64,000 bases of DNA from Alphaproteobacteria bacterium (GCA_947473805.1 CANJGB010000008.1:50826-114825), one strand, 5' to 3'. Shown: positions 1 through 8,417, counted from the first letter of the stretch. A program made the numbers and translations. Notes: generated from the letters alone by a model not told the origin.

Positions 1-1982
1 CGGCCCGCCATGGCCGCGACGAAAGCCGAGCGCAGCGCCACCTCGGTCTTGCCGAAGCCGACGTCGCCGCAGATCAACCGGTCCATCGGCCGGCCTGCGG
101 CAAGATCGTCCAGCGTTTCGTCAATGGCGCGCGCCTGGTCCTCGGTCTCCTCGTAGGGGAAACGCGCGCAGAATTCTTCGTATAGCCCTGGCGGCGCGAC
201 CAGCCGCTCGGCCTCGCGCAACTGGCGCTGGGCCGCGACCTTGATCAGCTCCTCCGCCATGTCCTTGAGGCGCTGCTTCAGCTTGGCGCGACGCGACTGC
301 CAGCCGATGCCGCCGAGACGGTCGAGCTGCGCACCGGCCTGGTCGGAGCCGTAGCGCGACAGCATCTCGATGTTCTCGACCGGCAGGTACAGCTTGTCGC
401 CGCCGTCATAGACCAACAGCAGGCAATCGTGTGGCGCGCCGGCAATGTCGAGGGTCTGCAGGCCTTCGTAGCGTGCGATCCCGTGGTCCACATGGACGAC
501 GAGGTCACCCGGTGCCAGCGCGCTGGCCTCGGCGATGAAGTTCGCTGCACGACGGCCGCGCTTGCGCGCACGGACCAGCCGGTCGCCGAACAGGTCCTGT
601 TCGCCAACGACCGTGCAGTCCGATGCCTGGAAGCCGTGATCGACACCCAGCAGGGCCAGCGCCACCGTGTTGGGCGGCACCGCCATGGCTTGCGCGAAGT
701 CGTCCACCGGCCGCACCGCCGCCATGCCGTGGTCGGACAGCAGGATTTGCAGGCGGTCGCGTGAACCGGCCGAGAAACAGGCCAAAATCACCCGTCGGCC
801 TGCGCCTTGCTCTGCTGTTACGTGGCCGCGCAGCGCCTCCAGCACGTTGGCGCCCTGCGTCCGTTCCGGCGCGAAGTCGCGGCCTTGCCGGCCGCCGAGA
901 TCTATCACCTTGCCGCGCTCGACTGGCAGCTGGAACGGATCGAACTGCAAGCGACGGCGGGCCTTCAGGTTCTCGGCCCATTCCTCGCCGCTGAGATACA
1001 GCCGCGCTGGTGGCAGCGGTTTGTAGGGCGCCCCGCTGTCAGCGAGGCCCGACTTCATCGCATCCTGCCGCGCGGCGTAATAGTCGGCGATGGTAGCCAG
1101 GCGCTCGTCCAGTGCCGGCGGCACCAGGTGGTCGAACGACACCGGCGCATCCGGCAGGTAATCGAACAGCGTTTCCAGCTTGGCATGGAACAGCGGCAGC
1201 CAGTGTTCCATGCCCACATGCCTGCGGCCTTCGGACACGGCGGCGTAGAGCGGGTCGCCGTCATTCACTGCGCCGAACAATTCGCGATAGCCGGCGCGGA
1301 ACCGGGCGATGCTGTCGGGGTCGAGGGAGAACTCGCTGGCCGGCACGAGGTCGAGCTTGTCTTCCTTCGCGCCGGACATCTGGCTCAGCACGTCGAAACG
1401 GCGGATGTTCTCCAGCTGGTCGCCGAACAGGTCCAGCCGGTACGGCTCTTCCGCACCGGCGGGATACAGGTCGATGATCCCGCCGCGCACGGCATACTCG
1501 CCCGGCTCCATGACCGTGCCGACGCGGTTGTAGCCGCCGCGCGCGAGGTAGTCGGTCAGCGCCGCGGTATCGACCTTCTGCCCCTTGATAAGACGGAACA
1601 CGTTGCCTGCCGCAAACGGGCGGGCCGGCACCCGCTGCAGCAGCGCGTTAATCGTCGTCAGGGCCAGGAACGGCCCCGGCGGCATGCCGGCCGCCAGCCG
1701 GCTGAGCGTGTTCATCCGCCGCGACACGATCTCGGCGTTTGGCGAGATGCGGTCGTACGGCAGACAATCCCATGCCTCAAAGGTCAGGACCGGCAGGCCG
1801 GGAGCGAAGAAGGCGATCGCCAGCTGCATCGACGCCATGCGGGCATCGTCACGCGCCACATGCACGAAGCCATGCTTCGACTGAAGGGCAAGTTGCGCCA
1901 GCGCCCGGGCGTCATGCCCCTCCGGCGCGCCGCACAGGCGGACCTCGCCGGCGCCGGCGGGAATCTCGCGACTATCGATCAA
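1..1982 (-). CDS. mfd: Transcription-repair coupling factor Mfd, N-terminal about 660 residues (3' end beyond window)
   Basis: Mfd removes RNA polymerase stalled at lesions and recruits UvrA. The visible part carries the UvrB-like N-terminal modules (a conserved LTFEAWDCLPYDRISPN stretch near residues 60-80 and a GMEHWLPLFH segment), the RNA-polymerase-interacting CarD-like domain (HVDHGIARYEGL, about residues 498-509), and the first helicase motif GDVGFGKTEVA with the Walker lysine near residue 645, close to its place in E. coli Mfd (634). The frame is open to base 1 and the C-terminal motor is off the window. The start is probably the TTG at 1982, one base after the sdhE stop. The only other in-frame room upstream is short and ends in a stop at 2007-2009. 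The TTG has no convincing ribosome site, so translation probably depends on coupling to sdhE. Confidence 0.95.
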   Translation of the reverse strand, partial: MIDSREIPAGAGEVRLCGAPEGHDARALAQLALQSKHGFVHVARDDARMASMQLAIAFFAPGLPVLTFEAWDCLPYDRISPNAEIVSRRMNTLSRLAAGMPPGPFLALTTINALLQRVPARPFAAGNVFRLIKGQKVDTAALTDYLARGGYNRVGTVMEPGEYAVRGGIIDLYPAGAEEPYRLDLFGDQLENIRRFDVLSQMSGAKEDKLDLVPASEFSLDPDSIARFRAGYRELFGAVNDGDPLYAAVSEGRRHVGMEHWLPLFHAKLETLFDYLPDAPVSFDHLVPPALDERLATIADYYAARQDAMKSGLADSGAPYKPLPPARLYLSGEEWAENLKARRRLQFDPFQLPVERGKVIDLGGRQGRDFAPERTQGANVLEALRGHVTAEQGAGRRVILACFSAGSRDRLQILLSDHGMAAVRPVDDFAQAMAVPPNTVALALLGVDHGFQASDCTVVGEQDLFGDRLVRARKRGRRAANFIAEASALAPGDLVVHVDHGIARYEGLQTLDIAGAPHDCLLLVYDGGDKLYLPVENIEMLSRYGSDQAGAQLDRLGGIGWQSRRAKLKQRLKDMAEELIKVAAQRQLREAERLVAPPGLYEEFCARFPYEETEDQARAIDETLDDLAAGRPMDRLICGDVGFGKTEVALRSAFVAAMAG

Positions 1983-1983
1983 C

Positions 1984-2250
1984 CTAAATATCCAACTTAA
2001 ACTTCTTCAACAAAGCCATGACATCGTTGTCATATTCTTTCGGCACCGGCGTGCGGTCAATTGCCCAGGCATAGATTGCCGGATCCTCGTTGGTTTCCAG
2101 CAACCGCTCGTACTGGTCCAGTTGGCCGACATCGAATGTCGGCAGATGCGCGCGGGCGAAGGCGCCGAGCAGGATGTCGGTTTCCTTCATCCCGGTATAG
2201 CAACTGCGATAAATCAGGCGCTTGCGCCGGTCGATCAGGCTTTCGGTCAT
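1984..2250 (-). CDS. sdhE: FAD assembly factor SdhE (succinate dehydrogenase assembly factor 2)
   Basis: Small cytosolic protein of 88 residues, the usual family size. It helps attach FAD covalently to the SdhA flavoprotein. The family motif RxGxxE is present as R-(x4)-GMKE near residues 15-23 (RSCYTGMKETD), followed by the all-helical core with the conserved Y-LL-ED/W pattern. It lies immediately upstream of mfd on the same strand with a one-base gap, and divergent from recG. The sdhE-mfd-recG neighbourhood is common in alphaproteobacteria. The start ATG is clear. Confidence 0.9.
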   Translation of the reverse strand: MTESLIDRRKRLIYRSCYTGMKETDILLGAFARAHLPTFDVGQLDQYERLLETNEDPAIYAWAIDRTPVPKEYDNDVMALLKKFKLDI

Positions 2251-2327
2251 GGCGCAGTCATATAGGGCTATTGCCCCCCGCTGTCAGCCACCCGGCACGG
2301 ACGCATTCCGGGCTATTCTCCCGCCCG

Positions 2328-4421
2328 ATGCGCCCCGAAATCCTGTTCCCCGCTTTTGCCCCGACCAGCAGCCTGAAAGGCTGTGGTCCGGCCATTGCCA
2401 AATTGCTGGAAAAACTGGGTATTGCCCGGGTTCTGGACCTGTGGTGGCACCTGCCCCAGGGCGTGGTGGACCGGCGCTTCATGCCGACCGTCGCCGCCGC
2501 GCCGCACGAGTCGATCTGCACCATCGTGGTCCGGGTCGATCAGCACCTGCCCCCCCGCACGCCCCGCCTGCCCTATCGGGTCGCCTGCAGCGATGCCACT
2601 GGCACCTTGCTCCTGGTCTGGTTCAACGGCCGGGAAAGCCATTTGCGGCAAATACTGCCCGAGGGATCGACACGGGTGGTCAGCGGCAAGGTTGAGCTGT
2701 TCAACGACCAGCCGCAGATGGTCCATCCCGACCTCGTCGTCAACGAGGAAGACCTGAAAACCATTCCGCTGGTCGAGCCGGTCTATGCCCTGACCGGCGG
2801 ACTGCACCAGCGGGCGCTGGGCAAGCTCGTTACCGGCGCCCTGGATCGCGCCCCTGAATTGACAGAGTGGCTGGACCCGTCGTGGCAGCAAAAGGAAGGC
2901 TGGCCGGCCTGGCGGGCGGCGCTGCAGGCGGCACACCGGCCGTCTGATCCCGACCAGGCCAATCCGCTGACGCCCGCCAGGCGACGGCTGGCCTACGACG
3001 AACTGCTGGCCAACCAGCTGGCACTGACCATCGTGCGTGCTCGGCTGAAACGCGCCAATGGACGGCCGCTGAAGGGCGATGGTCGGCTGCGGCGCAAGGT
3101 CATCGATGCGCTGCCCTATCACCTGACCGGCGACCAGGCGATGGCGCTGGGCGAGATCGAGGCCGACATGGGCTCGGACAAGCGCATGCAGCACCTGCTG
3201 CAGGGCGACGTCGGCAGCGGCAAGACAGTGGTGGCCCTGCTGGCCATGCTGGTCGCCGTCGAGGCCGGGGCGCAGGCCACGTTGATGGCGCCGACGGAGA
3301 TCCTCGCACGCCAACACTACGCCACCCTTGCCCTGCTCGGCGAGGCGGCGGGTGTGCGCATCGCCCTGCTGACCGGCCGGGAAAAGGGAAAGACGCGCGC
3401 GGGCCTGCTGCAAAGCCTCGCTGCCGGCGAGATCGACATTGCCGTCGGCACGCACGCGCTTTTCCAGGACGATGTCGAGTTTCGTGACCTGGCCCTGGCG
3501 GTGATTGACGAACAGCACCGCTTCGGCGTCCACCAGCGCCTCACCCTCGCCGCCAAGGGCCAGCGTGACCAGGGTGGCATCGACCTGCTGGCCATGACGG
3601 CGACGCCCATACCGCGCACCCTGGCGCTGACCGCGTTTGGTGACCTGGATATCTCGTCCCTGCACGAGAAGCCGCCGGGCCGCACGCCCATCGACACGCG
3701 CACGATATCGCTGGAGCGTTTCGACGAAGTCGTCGCGGCTGTAAGGCGCAAGCTCGATGCCGGCGCCCAGGCCTATTGGGTCTGCCCGCTGGTGGAGGAG
3801 AGCGAAGTCGCCGACCTTGCCGCCGTCGAGGAACGCACCGCCGCCCTGCGCGAAATTCTCGGCGATCGCGTCGGCCTGGTCCATGGCCGTATGAAGGGCG
3901 CCGCCAAGGATGCCGCCATGGCCGATTTTGCTGCCGGCCGCACGTCGCTGCTGGTCGCCACCACGGTGATTGAAGTCGGCGTCGATGTGCCCAATGCAAC
4001 GCTGATGGTCATCGAACATGCGGAGCGGTTCGGCCTGGCGCAGTTGCACCAGTTGCGCGGCCGCGTCGGGCGCGGCTCAGGCGCCTCAACCTGCCTGTTG
4101 CTCTACAGCAACCCGCTGGGCGAAACGGCGAAAGCGCGTCTGAAGGTGTTGCGGGACACCGACGATGGCTTCCGCATCGCGGAGGAGGACCTGCGCCTGC
4201 GCGGTGCCGGCGACCTGCTGGGCACGCGGCAGAGCGGCCTGCCGGAGTTCCGCCTGGCGGATATCGCTCTCCACGCCGACCTGCTGCAGGTCGCGCGTGA
4301 CGATGCCAAGCTGATTTACGAGCGCGATCCCGACCTGCAAAGTCCGCGCGGTCGCGCTTTGCGCGTCCTGCTCTATCTGTACGAGCGCGACGCCGCGATC
4401 CGCTACCTCGCCTCGGTCTAG
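2328..4421 (+). CDS. recG: ATP-dependent DNA helicase RecG
   Basis: RecG remodels stalled replication forks and Holliday junctions. The protein is 697 residues (E. coli 693): an OB-fold wedge domain in the first third, then an SF2 helicase core with Walker A GDVGSGKT (residues 293-300), DEQH box (394-397), TATPIPRT (from 424) and a motif VI of the form GRVGRG near the C-terminus. I chose the ATG at 2328 because the protein then begins directly with the family N-terminus; the open frame extends further upstream without homology. Its stop codon shares the palindromic CTAG with the stop of the convergent DUF502 gene, so the two genes overlap by four bases tail to tail and leave no room for a terminator. 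Confidence 0.97.
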   Translation: MRPEILFPAFAPTSSLKGCGPAIAKLLEKLGIARVLDLWWHLPQGVVDRRFMPTVAAAPHESICTIVVRVDQHLPPRTPRLPYRVACSDATGTLLLVWFNGRESHLRQILPEGSTRVVSGKVELFNDQPQMVHPDLVVNEEDLKTIPLVEPVYALTGGLHQRALGKLVTGALDRAPELTEWLDPSWQQKEGWPAWRAALQAAHRPSDPDQANPLTPARRRLAYDELLANQLALTIVRARLKRANGRPLKGDGRLRRKVIDALPYHLTGDQAMALGEIEADMGSDKRMQHLLQGDVGSGKTVVALLAMLVAVEAGAQATLMAPTEILARQHYATLALLGEAAGVRIALLTGREKGKTRAGLLQSLAAGEIDIAVGTHALFQDDVEFRDLALAVIDEQHRFGVHQRLTLAAKGQRDQGGIDLLAMTATPIPRTLALTAFGDLDISSLHEKPPGRTPIDTRTISLERFDEVVAAVRRKLDAGAQAYWVCPLVEESEVADLAAVEERTAALREILGDRVGLVHGRMKGAAKDAAMADFAAGRTSLLVATTVIEVGVDVPNATLMVIEHAERFGLAQLHQLRGRVGRGSGASTCLLLYSNPLGETAKARLKVLRDTDDGFRIAEEDLRLRGAGDLLGTRQSGLPEFRLADIALHADLLQVARDDAKLIYERDPDLQSPRGRALRVLLYLYERDAAIRYLASV

Positions 4422-5089
4422 GGCGCCAGGCGATCCGGCGGCACCGCGGTGCCGACCGAGATGACGTACTTCATTGCCTCCTCGACACTCATGTCGAGGA
4501 AGATCGCCTCGTCGCGCGGCACGAACAGCAGAAAGCCCGACGTCGGGTTCGGCGTCGTCGGCACGTACACGCCGATCGACGGCGACGGCAGGCGGCGTTC
4601 AAGTTCGCCACGCGCCTCGTTCGCCATGAAGCCGATGGTCCACGAGCCGTGGCGTGGATACTGGATCAGCACGACCTGCCGGAACGAGTTCGACGACGAC
4701 GCGAACACGGTTTCGAAGATCTGCTTCAGCGCGCTGTAGATACTGCGCACGACCGGCATCCGGTTGACGACCCGCTCGCCGAACTTGAGCAGTGCCCGGC
4801 CCAGAAAGTTGGCGGTCAGGAACCCGATCAGCGTCAGGCCGAATATCGCGACGACAAGGCCGAACCCTGGCACGCCGAATGGCACGTATTGCAGCCGTTC
4901 GACCAGAGCCTCGGGAATCAACAGCGCCACGTTTCGGTCCACCCAGGACACGAAAACGTAGGTCAGATACATCGTCAGGCCGATAGGCGCCGAAACGATG
5001 ACACCGGTCAGGAACCAGGCGCGTATCCGCGCCCCGGCCCCCAGGCGCAAGGGAGAACTGTCGGGATCGGGGGAAGAACTTTTAGTCAT
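4418..5089 (-). CDS. DUF502 family inner-membrane protein
   Basis: 223 residues with two clear hydrophobic spans (about residues 25-48 and 72-97) and a soluble C-terminal domain carrying the DUF502 pattern: a PVVRSIYSALKQI stretch right after TM2, then VPTTPNPTSGF and a VEEAMKYVISVGT tail. The biochemical role of the family is unknown. It is convergent with recG (4-base overlap of stops) and divergent from the type III PKS gene across 90 bases that contain a perfect GGCATATGCC palindrome at 5123-5132. DUF502 genes next to recG are common in alphaproteobacteria, so this is core rather than acquired. Confidence 0.88.
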   Translation of the reverse strand: MTKSSSPDPDSSPLRLGAGARIRAWFLTGVIVSAPIGLTMYLTYVFVSWVDRNVALLIPEALVERLQYVPFGVPGFGLVVAIFGLTLIGFLTANFLGRALLKFGERVVNRMPVVRSIYSALKQIFETVFASSSNSFRQVVLIQYPRHGSWTIGFMANEARGELERRLPSPSIGVYVPTTPNPTSGFLLFVPRDEAIFLDMSVEEAMKYVISVGTAVPPDRLAP

Positions 5090-5179
5090 TGGGGAAAGCT
5101 GGTGCTAGGCTGAAGAATGAACGGCATATGCCACTCTACCGTTTAACCCACCCGCATTGAAGAACGCTTTATTTCCCTG

Positions 5180-6226
5180 ATGACTGCTGTCCCCCGCCTG
5201 GTCTCACTCGGCATCGCCGTTCCGCCCCACATTCTCGACCAGAAGGAGGTGGCGCGCGACGCCGGGAAGCTGTTTGCCGGCGCTTTCGGCGACTGGTCGC
5301 GCCTCACCCCCGTCTACGCCAATGCGCAGATCGACACCCGGCACTCTTGTGTTCCCATCGAGTGGTACATGGAGCCGCACGGCTTCGCCGAGCGCAACCG
5401 GCTGTTCCTGGAGAACGCCATCGACCTGCTGCAATCGGCGGCTGAGCAGGCCTTGCGCGATGCCGGACTGCGTCCAGATCAGATCGATGGCATCGTCACC
5501 GTGTCCAGTTCCGGCATCGCAACGCCCAGCCTGGACGCCCTGCTGATGGAGCGGATGCCGTTCCGGCGCAACCTCCAACGGCTGCCGATTTTCGGGCTGG
5601 GCTGCGCCGGTGGCGTGCTCGGCCTCGCCCGTGCGGCACAGATGGCGATGGCCGCGCCGACGCATCGCTACCTGTATTGCGTTGTAGAACTGTGTGGCCT
5701 GACGTTCCGCCACGCCGACCGCTCCAAGAGCAATGTCATTGCCACGGCGCTGTTTGGCGATGGCGCCGCCGCAGCCGTAGTCAGCGCCAATATGGCCGGC
5801 CCCGCCATCACCGGCTGGGCCGAACACACCTGGCCGGCCTCCCTCGATGTTATGGGCTGGAACGTGCGTGACGACGGCCTGGCCGTGGTCTTCTCGCGCG
5901 ACATTCCAACCTGGGTCAGGCAGAGGATGGCGGAGCCGGCGAACGATTTCCTTGCCAGCAAGGGAATGACCATGGCCGACATCAAGACCTTTGTGGCGCA
6001 TCCCGGCGGCGCCAAGGTGCTGGATGCCCTGGAGAAAATTTTCAAGTTGCCGCCGGGTGGACTGGAAGATTCGCGCGCGACGCTGCGCGAGTTCGGCAAC
6101 ATGTCGGCAGCAACCGTCATGTTCGTCCTGAAGCGGGTGCTGGACCGCGGGTTCGAGGGGCCAAGCCTGCTCTCCACCCTGGGGCCAGGTTTTACCGCCG
6201 GCTTTCTGATGCTGGAGCAGGCATGA
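5180..6226 (+). CDS. Type III polyketide synthase (chalcone/stilbene-synthase family; alkylpyrone or alkylresorcinol type)
   Basis: 348 residues, typical for a type III PKS. The thiolase-fold catalytic triad is complete: Cys142 in GLGCAGG, His274 in AHPGG and Asn307 in GNMSAAT. Family knowledge: such enzymes extend a (fatty) acyl-CoA starter with malonyl-CoA and cyclise the chain to an alkylpyrone or alkylresorcinol. The C-terminal LGPGFTAGF replaces the plant GFGPG loop, as is usual in bacterial BpsA/ArsB-like members. The stop overlaps the next gene's ATG (ATGA), and that gene is an ICMT-like methyltransferase, the same pairing as Bacillus BpsA-BpsB. The start codon lacks an obvious ribosome site. 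Starter specificity cannot be read from sequence. Confidence 0.92.
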   Translation: MTAVPRLVSLGIAVPPHILDQKEVARDAGKLFAGAFGDWSRLTPVYANAQIDTRHSCVPIEWYMEPHGFAERNRLFLENAIDLLQSAAEQALRDAGLRPDQIDGIVTVSSSGIATPSLDALLMERMPFRRNLQRLPIFGLGCAGGVLGLARAAQMAMAAPTHRYLYCVVELCGLTFRHADRSKSNVIATALFGDGAAAAVVSANMAGPAITGWAEHTWPASLDVMGWNVRDDGLAVVFSRDIPTWVRQRMAEPANDFLASKGMTMADIKTFVAHPGGAKVLDALEKIFKLPPGGLEDSRATLREFGNMSAATVMFVLKRVLDRGFEGPSLLSTLGPGFTAGFLMLEQA

Positions 6227-6717
6227 CAATGCTCTATGGCGTCGTGCTGCTGGTCGTCGTCCAGCGCCTGGTCGAACTGGCCATTGCCGCGCGCAATACG
6301 GCGCGGCTGCGGCAGGCCGGTGCGGTCGAATATGGTGCGCGGCACTACCCGTTGTTTATCCTGCTCCATGGCACCTGGCTTGCCAGCGTGGCGCTGCTTA
6401 TACCGGCGGACCAGGCGGCAAACCTGTGGCTGCTGAGCGCGCTGATCGTGCTTTTGCTCGCGCGCTTCTGGGTGATGACGTCGCTTGGGCCTTACTGGAC
6501 GACGCGGATCATCCGCCTGCCCCACGGGCCTATCGTCAGCTCGGGGCCGTATCGCTGGGTGCGCCACCCGAATTATCTGATCGTCACCGGCGAGATTGCC
6601 GTCCTGCCGCTCGTGTTTGGCGCCTGGAAGATCGCAATTGTCTTCTCGCTTCTGAACGCGCTGCTGCTGCGGCATAGAATAAGAATAGAAAACGCCGCCC
6701 TGGGAGAAACGACATGA
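6223..6717 (+). CDS. Isoprenylcysteine carboxyl methyltransferase (ICMT) family membrane protein, BpsB/YpbQ-like
   Basis: 164 residues, mostly hydrophobic, with about four membrane spans and the ICMT-family signature GPYRWVRHPNYL (about residues 106-117), which binds SAM in this fold. In Bacillus the homologue encoded beside a type III PKS O-methylates alkylpyrones. Because this gene is ATGA-coupled both to the PKS upstream and to the SDR downstream, I infer methylation of the PKS product rather than of a prenylated protein. The final part is short and ends in a basic-acidic tail, with no extra domain. Confidence 0.85.
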   Translation: MTMLYGVVLLVVVQRLVELAIAARNTARLRQAGAVEYGARHYPLFILLHGTWLASVALLIPADQAANLWLLSALIVLLLARFWVMTSLGPYWTTRIIRLPHGPIVSSGPYRWVRHPNYLIVTGEIAVLPLVFGAWKIAIVFSLLNALLLRHRIRIENAALGETT

Positions 6718-7451
6718 GACTTGCAGGTAAGATCGCGATCATTACCGGCGCCGGTTCCGGTTTCGGCGAGGGCATCGCCACGCGCTTCGCCGAAGAAGGC
6801 GCAAAGGTGATCGTCGCCGATATCGACGAGGTCGCCGCCAAACGTGTCGCGCGCGCGATTGGCGGCACCGCCGTGCGCGCAGACGTCACAAGCGGCATCG
6901 AGGTTGCAGCGATGGTAGCCGCCGCGACTGAGAGTTACGGCGGGCTCGACATCCTCGTGAACAATGCGGGCATGCCCCAACGCGCCGGTCCGGCCGACGA
7001 AGTGGACGAAGCAATGTTCGACCGCATCTTCGACGTGAACGTGAAGGGTCTGTACTTCGGCATTGTTCACGCGGTGCCGGTACTGAAGAAGCGCGGCGGC
7101 GGCGTAATCATCAGCACGGCATCAACGGCGGCCGTCCGGCCGCGGCCTGGCCTCGCCTGGTACGCTGCGAGCAAAGGCGCGGTTGTGACAGCGACGAAAT
7201 CGCTGGCGCTGGAACTGGCGCCGCACCGGATCAGGGTCAACGCCATCAACCCCGTTGCCGGCGACACGCCGATGCTCAAGGAGTTCATGGGCGATGGCGA
7301 GGCGATCCGGCGGCAGTTCATCGCCTCGATCCCGCTGGGCCGCCTTTCGACACCGCGTGACATCGCCAACGCGGCACTGTATTTGGCTTCCGACGAAGCC
7401 TCGCTCGTCACCGGCATCTGCATGGAAGTCGATGGCGGCCGTTGCGTCTGA
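6714..7451 (+). CDS. Short-chain dehydrogenase/reductase (classical SDR, FabG-like)
   Basis: 245 residues with every classical SDR feature: TGAGSGFG nucleotide-binding loop (residues 11-18), acidic residues after beta-2 (VADID) suggesting NAD preference, NNAG, catalytic Ser (ISTAS), and YAASK. The closing segment is [11 protein letters not shown]. It starts on the ATGA overlap with the ICMT-like gene, so it is probably translated with the PKS cluster and may reduce or oxidise its product. That role is inferred from position only; SDR substrate cannot be predicted from these motifs. Confidence 0.92.
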   Translation: MRLAGKIAIITGAGSGFGEGIATRFAEEGAKVIVADIDEVAAKRVARAIGGTAVRADVTSGIEVAAMVAAATESYGGLDILVNNAGMPQRAGPADEVDEAMFDRIFDVNVKGLYFGIVHAVPVLKKRGGGVIISTASTAAVRPRPGLAWYAASKGAVVTATKSLALELAPHRIRVNAINPVAGDTPMLKEFMGDGEAIRRQFIASIPLGRLSTPRDIANAALYLASDEASLVTGICMEVDGGRCV

Positions 7452-7470
7452 ACAGCGAAGGAGTTCGATC

Positions 7471-7917
7471 TTGCATCGCCGACATTTCCTCGCCATCTTG
7501 CCGCTCACTTTTGCGTTGCCGACCGCTTCGGTTTGGGCGCAGCAGACCGGTTCAAGGAGCCCTGCCATGACGACCACTTCCAGCGGACTGCAATACACCG
7601 ATACCGTCGAAGGCAAGGGTGCCAGCCCCGCCAACGGCCAGACCTGCGTGATGCATTACACCGGCTGGCTCTACGACAATGGCGTCAAAGGCAAGAAGTT
7701 CGACAGCTCGGTCGACCGCGGCGAGCCATTCGCCTTCAAGATCGGCATCGGACAGGTGATCCGCGGCTGGGATGAGGGCGTCGCGACCATGAAGGTGGGC
7801 GGTAAGCGCACCCTCATCATCCCGCCGCAGCTGGGCTACGGCGCGCGTGGCGCCGGCGGCGTCATTCCCCCGAACGCCACTTTGATGTTTGACGTGGAGC
7901 TTCTCGGTATCAAGTAG
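7471..7917 (+). CDS. FKBP-type peptidyl-prolyl cis-trans isomerase with signal peptide
   Basis: 148 residues. The start is TTG at 7471, preceded by GAAGGAG eight bases upstream; the first internal ATG (7567) would discard the signal sequence. N-terminus: [23 protein letters not shown], a signal peptide whose RRHFL core fits the twin-arginine pattern, so Tat export is possible. The mature part is a single FKBP domain with [29 protein letters not shown] and the closing [17 protein letters not shown], retaining the usual active-site aromatics. It probably acts as a periplasmic folding catalyst. It lies 19 bases after the SDR gene but may be transcribed separately. Confidence 0.92.
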   Translation: MHRRHFLAILPLTFALPTASVWAQQTGSRSPAMTTTSSGLQYTDTVEGKGASPANGQTCVMHYTGWLYDNGVKGKKFDSSVDRGEPFAFKIGIGQVIRGWDEGVATMKVGGKRTLIIPPQLGYGARGAGGVIPPNATLMFDVELLGIK

Positions 7918-7927
7918 CCAAGGTTCT

Positions 7928-7945
7928 CCGGAACTCCGGTTCCGG
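7928..7945. repeat. Small inverted repeat after the FKBP gene
   Basis: CCGGAAC and GTTCCGG (7 bp arms, 4-base loop) lie 10 bases after the FKBP stop. No T-run follows, so it is at best a weak or Rho-assisted 3' end. Confidence 0.35.
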
Positions 7946-7955
7946 CGTCTCGTTT

Positions 7956-7986
7956 GACCTCCGCCGCAACTATGACGGCGGAGGTC
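7956..7986. repeat. Perfect 11-bp inverted repeat
   Basis: GACCTCCGCCG at 7956-7966 and CGGCGGAGGTC at 7976-7986, separated by 9 bases. The right arm contains GGAGG placed just before an ATG at 7990, so the hairpin would sequester a ribosome binding site. There is no T-tract, which argues against an intrinsic terminator. Confidence 0.6.
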
Positions 7987-7989
7987 GCG

Positions 7990-8178
7990 ATGGCGACAAT
8001 TCAGCAATACGACCACATCGCGGACCAGGAACTTTTCGGTCCGCATCTTGTTGCGTTGGCCATTTTCTTTGTTCTTTGCGCGGTATTCGCAACGAATCGG
8101 GGGCTGTTGCTCTGGGCCGCCATCGATCCCGGGGGGCTCCCAGCGGTCGGAAACGCCATTTATGCGAGTTTAGCCTGA
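7990..8178 (+). CDS. Possible small membrane protein (62 residues)
   Basis: Open frame with a strong GGAGG (7980-7984) and ATG at 7990. The product has one hydrophobic stretch (about residues 20-36, LVALAIFFVLCAVFATN) and no recognisable family. The ribosome site lies in the right arm of a perfect hairpin. The stretch between the FKBP gene and tRNA-Lys is otherwise gene-poor, so this could be a real small protein or chance. I recognise no function. Confidence 0.35.
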   Translation: MATIQQYDHIADQELFGPHLVALAIFFVLCAVFATNRGLLLWAAIDPGGLPAVGNAIYASLA

Positions 8179-8183
8179 TATCA

Positions 8184-8221
8184 TTTACGTAAAATACGGC
8201 AAAATCGACGCAAAATTCGGC
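8184..8221. promoter_or_regulatory. TTTACGTAAA palindrome and phased A-tracts, possible bent promoter region
   Basis: A perfect TTTACGTAAA palindrome (8184-8193) runs into three AAAAT-n-CG-C blocks beginning at 8191, 8201 and 8212, close to helical phase. This is the most AT-rich spot in the neighbourhood and sits about 70 bases before the small gene at 8289. It may be a promoter with intrinsic curvature; no clear -35/-10 pair was identified. Confidence 0.25.
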
Positions 8222-8288
8222 CTTTAGTTCCCTTGAGTCTGGCGGAGTGCTATGAGCCGGAATGTCTCAAACCGTCGGGGAATTTTAG

Positions 8289-8417
8289 GTGGCGACGTTC
8301 ATCCTGTTGGTGATCATCGCTTTGTCCTTTGCCGCTGGCTATGGGACGCGCGCCTTCTTGTCCTGGCGCGCCCGACGTATTTTTCGCCGGTCAGTCAGCT
8401 ACTATCACGACGATTGA
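8289..8417 (+). CDS. Small single-pass membrane protein (42 residues), hypothetical
   Basis: GTG start directly after an in-frame stop, with GGGGAA about six bases upstream. The product is a hydrophobic N-terminal helix (VATFILLVIIALSFAAGYG) followed by an arginine-rich, aromatic tail ending in SYYHDD. A transmembrane segment followed by positive charges is what a real single-pass micro-protein looks like, and an overlapping 60-residue frame in this place lacks any such structure. No family recognised. It lies between a putative bent promoter and tRNA-Lys. Confidence 0.42.
   Translation: MATFILLVIIALSFAAGYGTRAFLSWRARRIFRRSVSYYHDD

Noticed and set aside
807..2000. Long plus-strand open frame (about 397 codons) at the left end
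   Set aside because: Lies antisense to mfd, which shows strong motifs on the minus strand; the plus product has no recognisable domain and the typical His/Arg/Gln-rich look of a shadow frame.
2313..4049. 578-codon minus-strand frame
   Set aside because: Antisense to recG; no domain, low-complexity Gln/Arg composition.
7956..7986. Intrinsic terminator
   Set aside because: Strong hairpin but no T-run follows; the right arm continues into a start codon.
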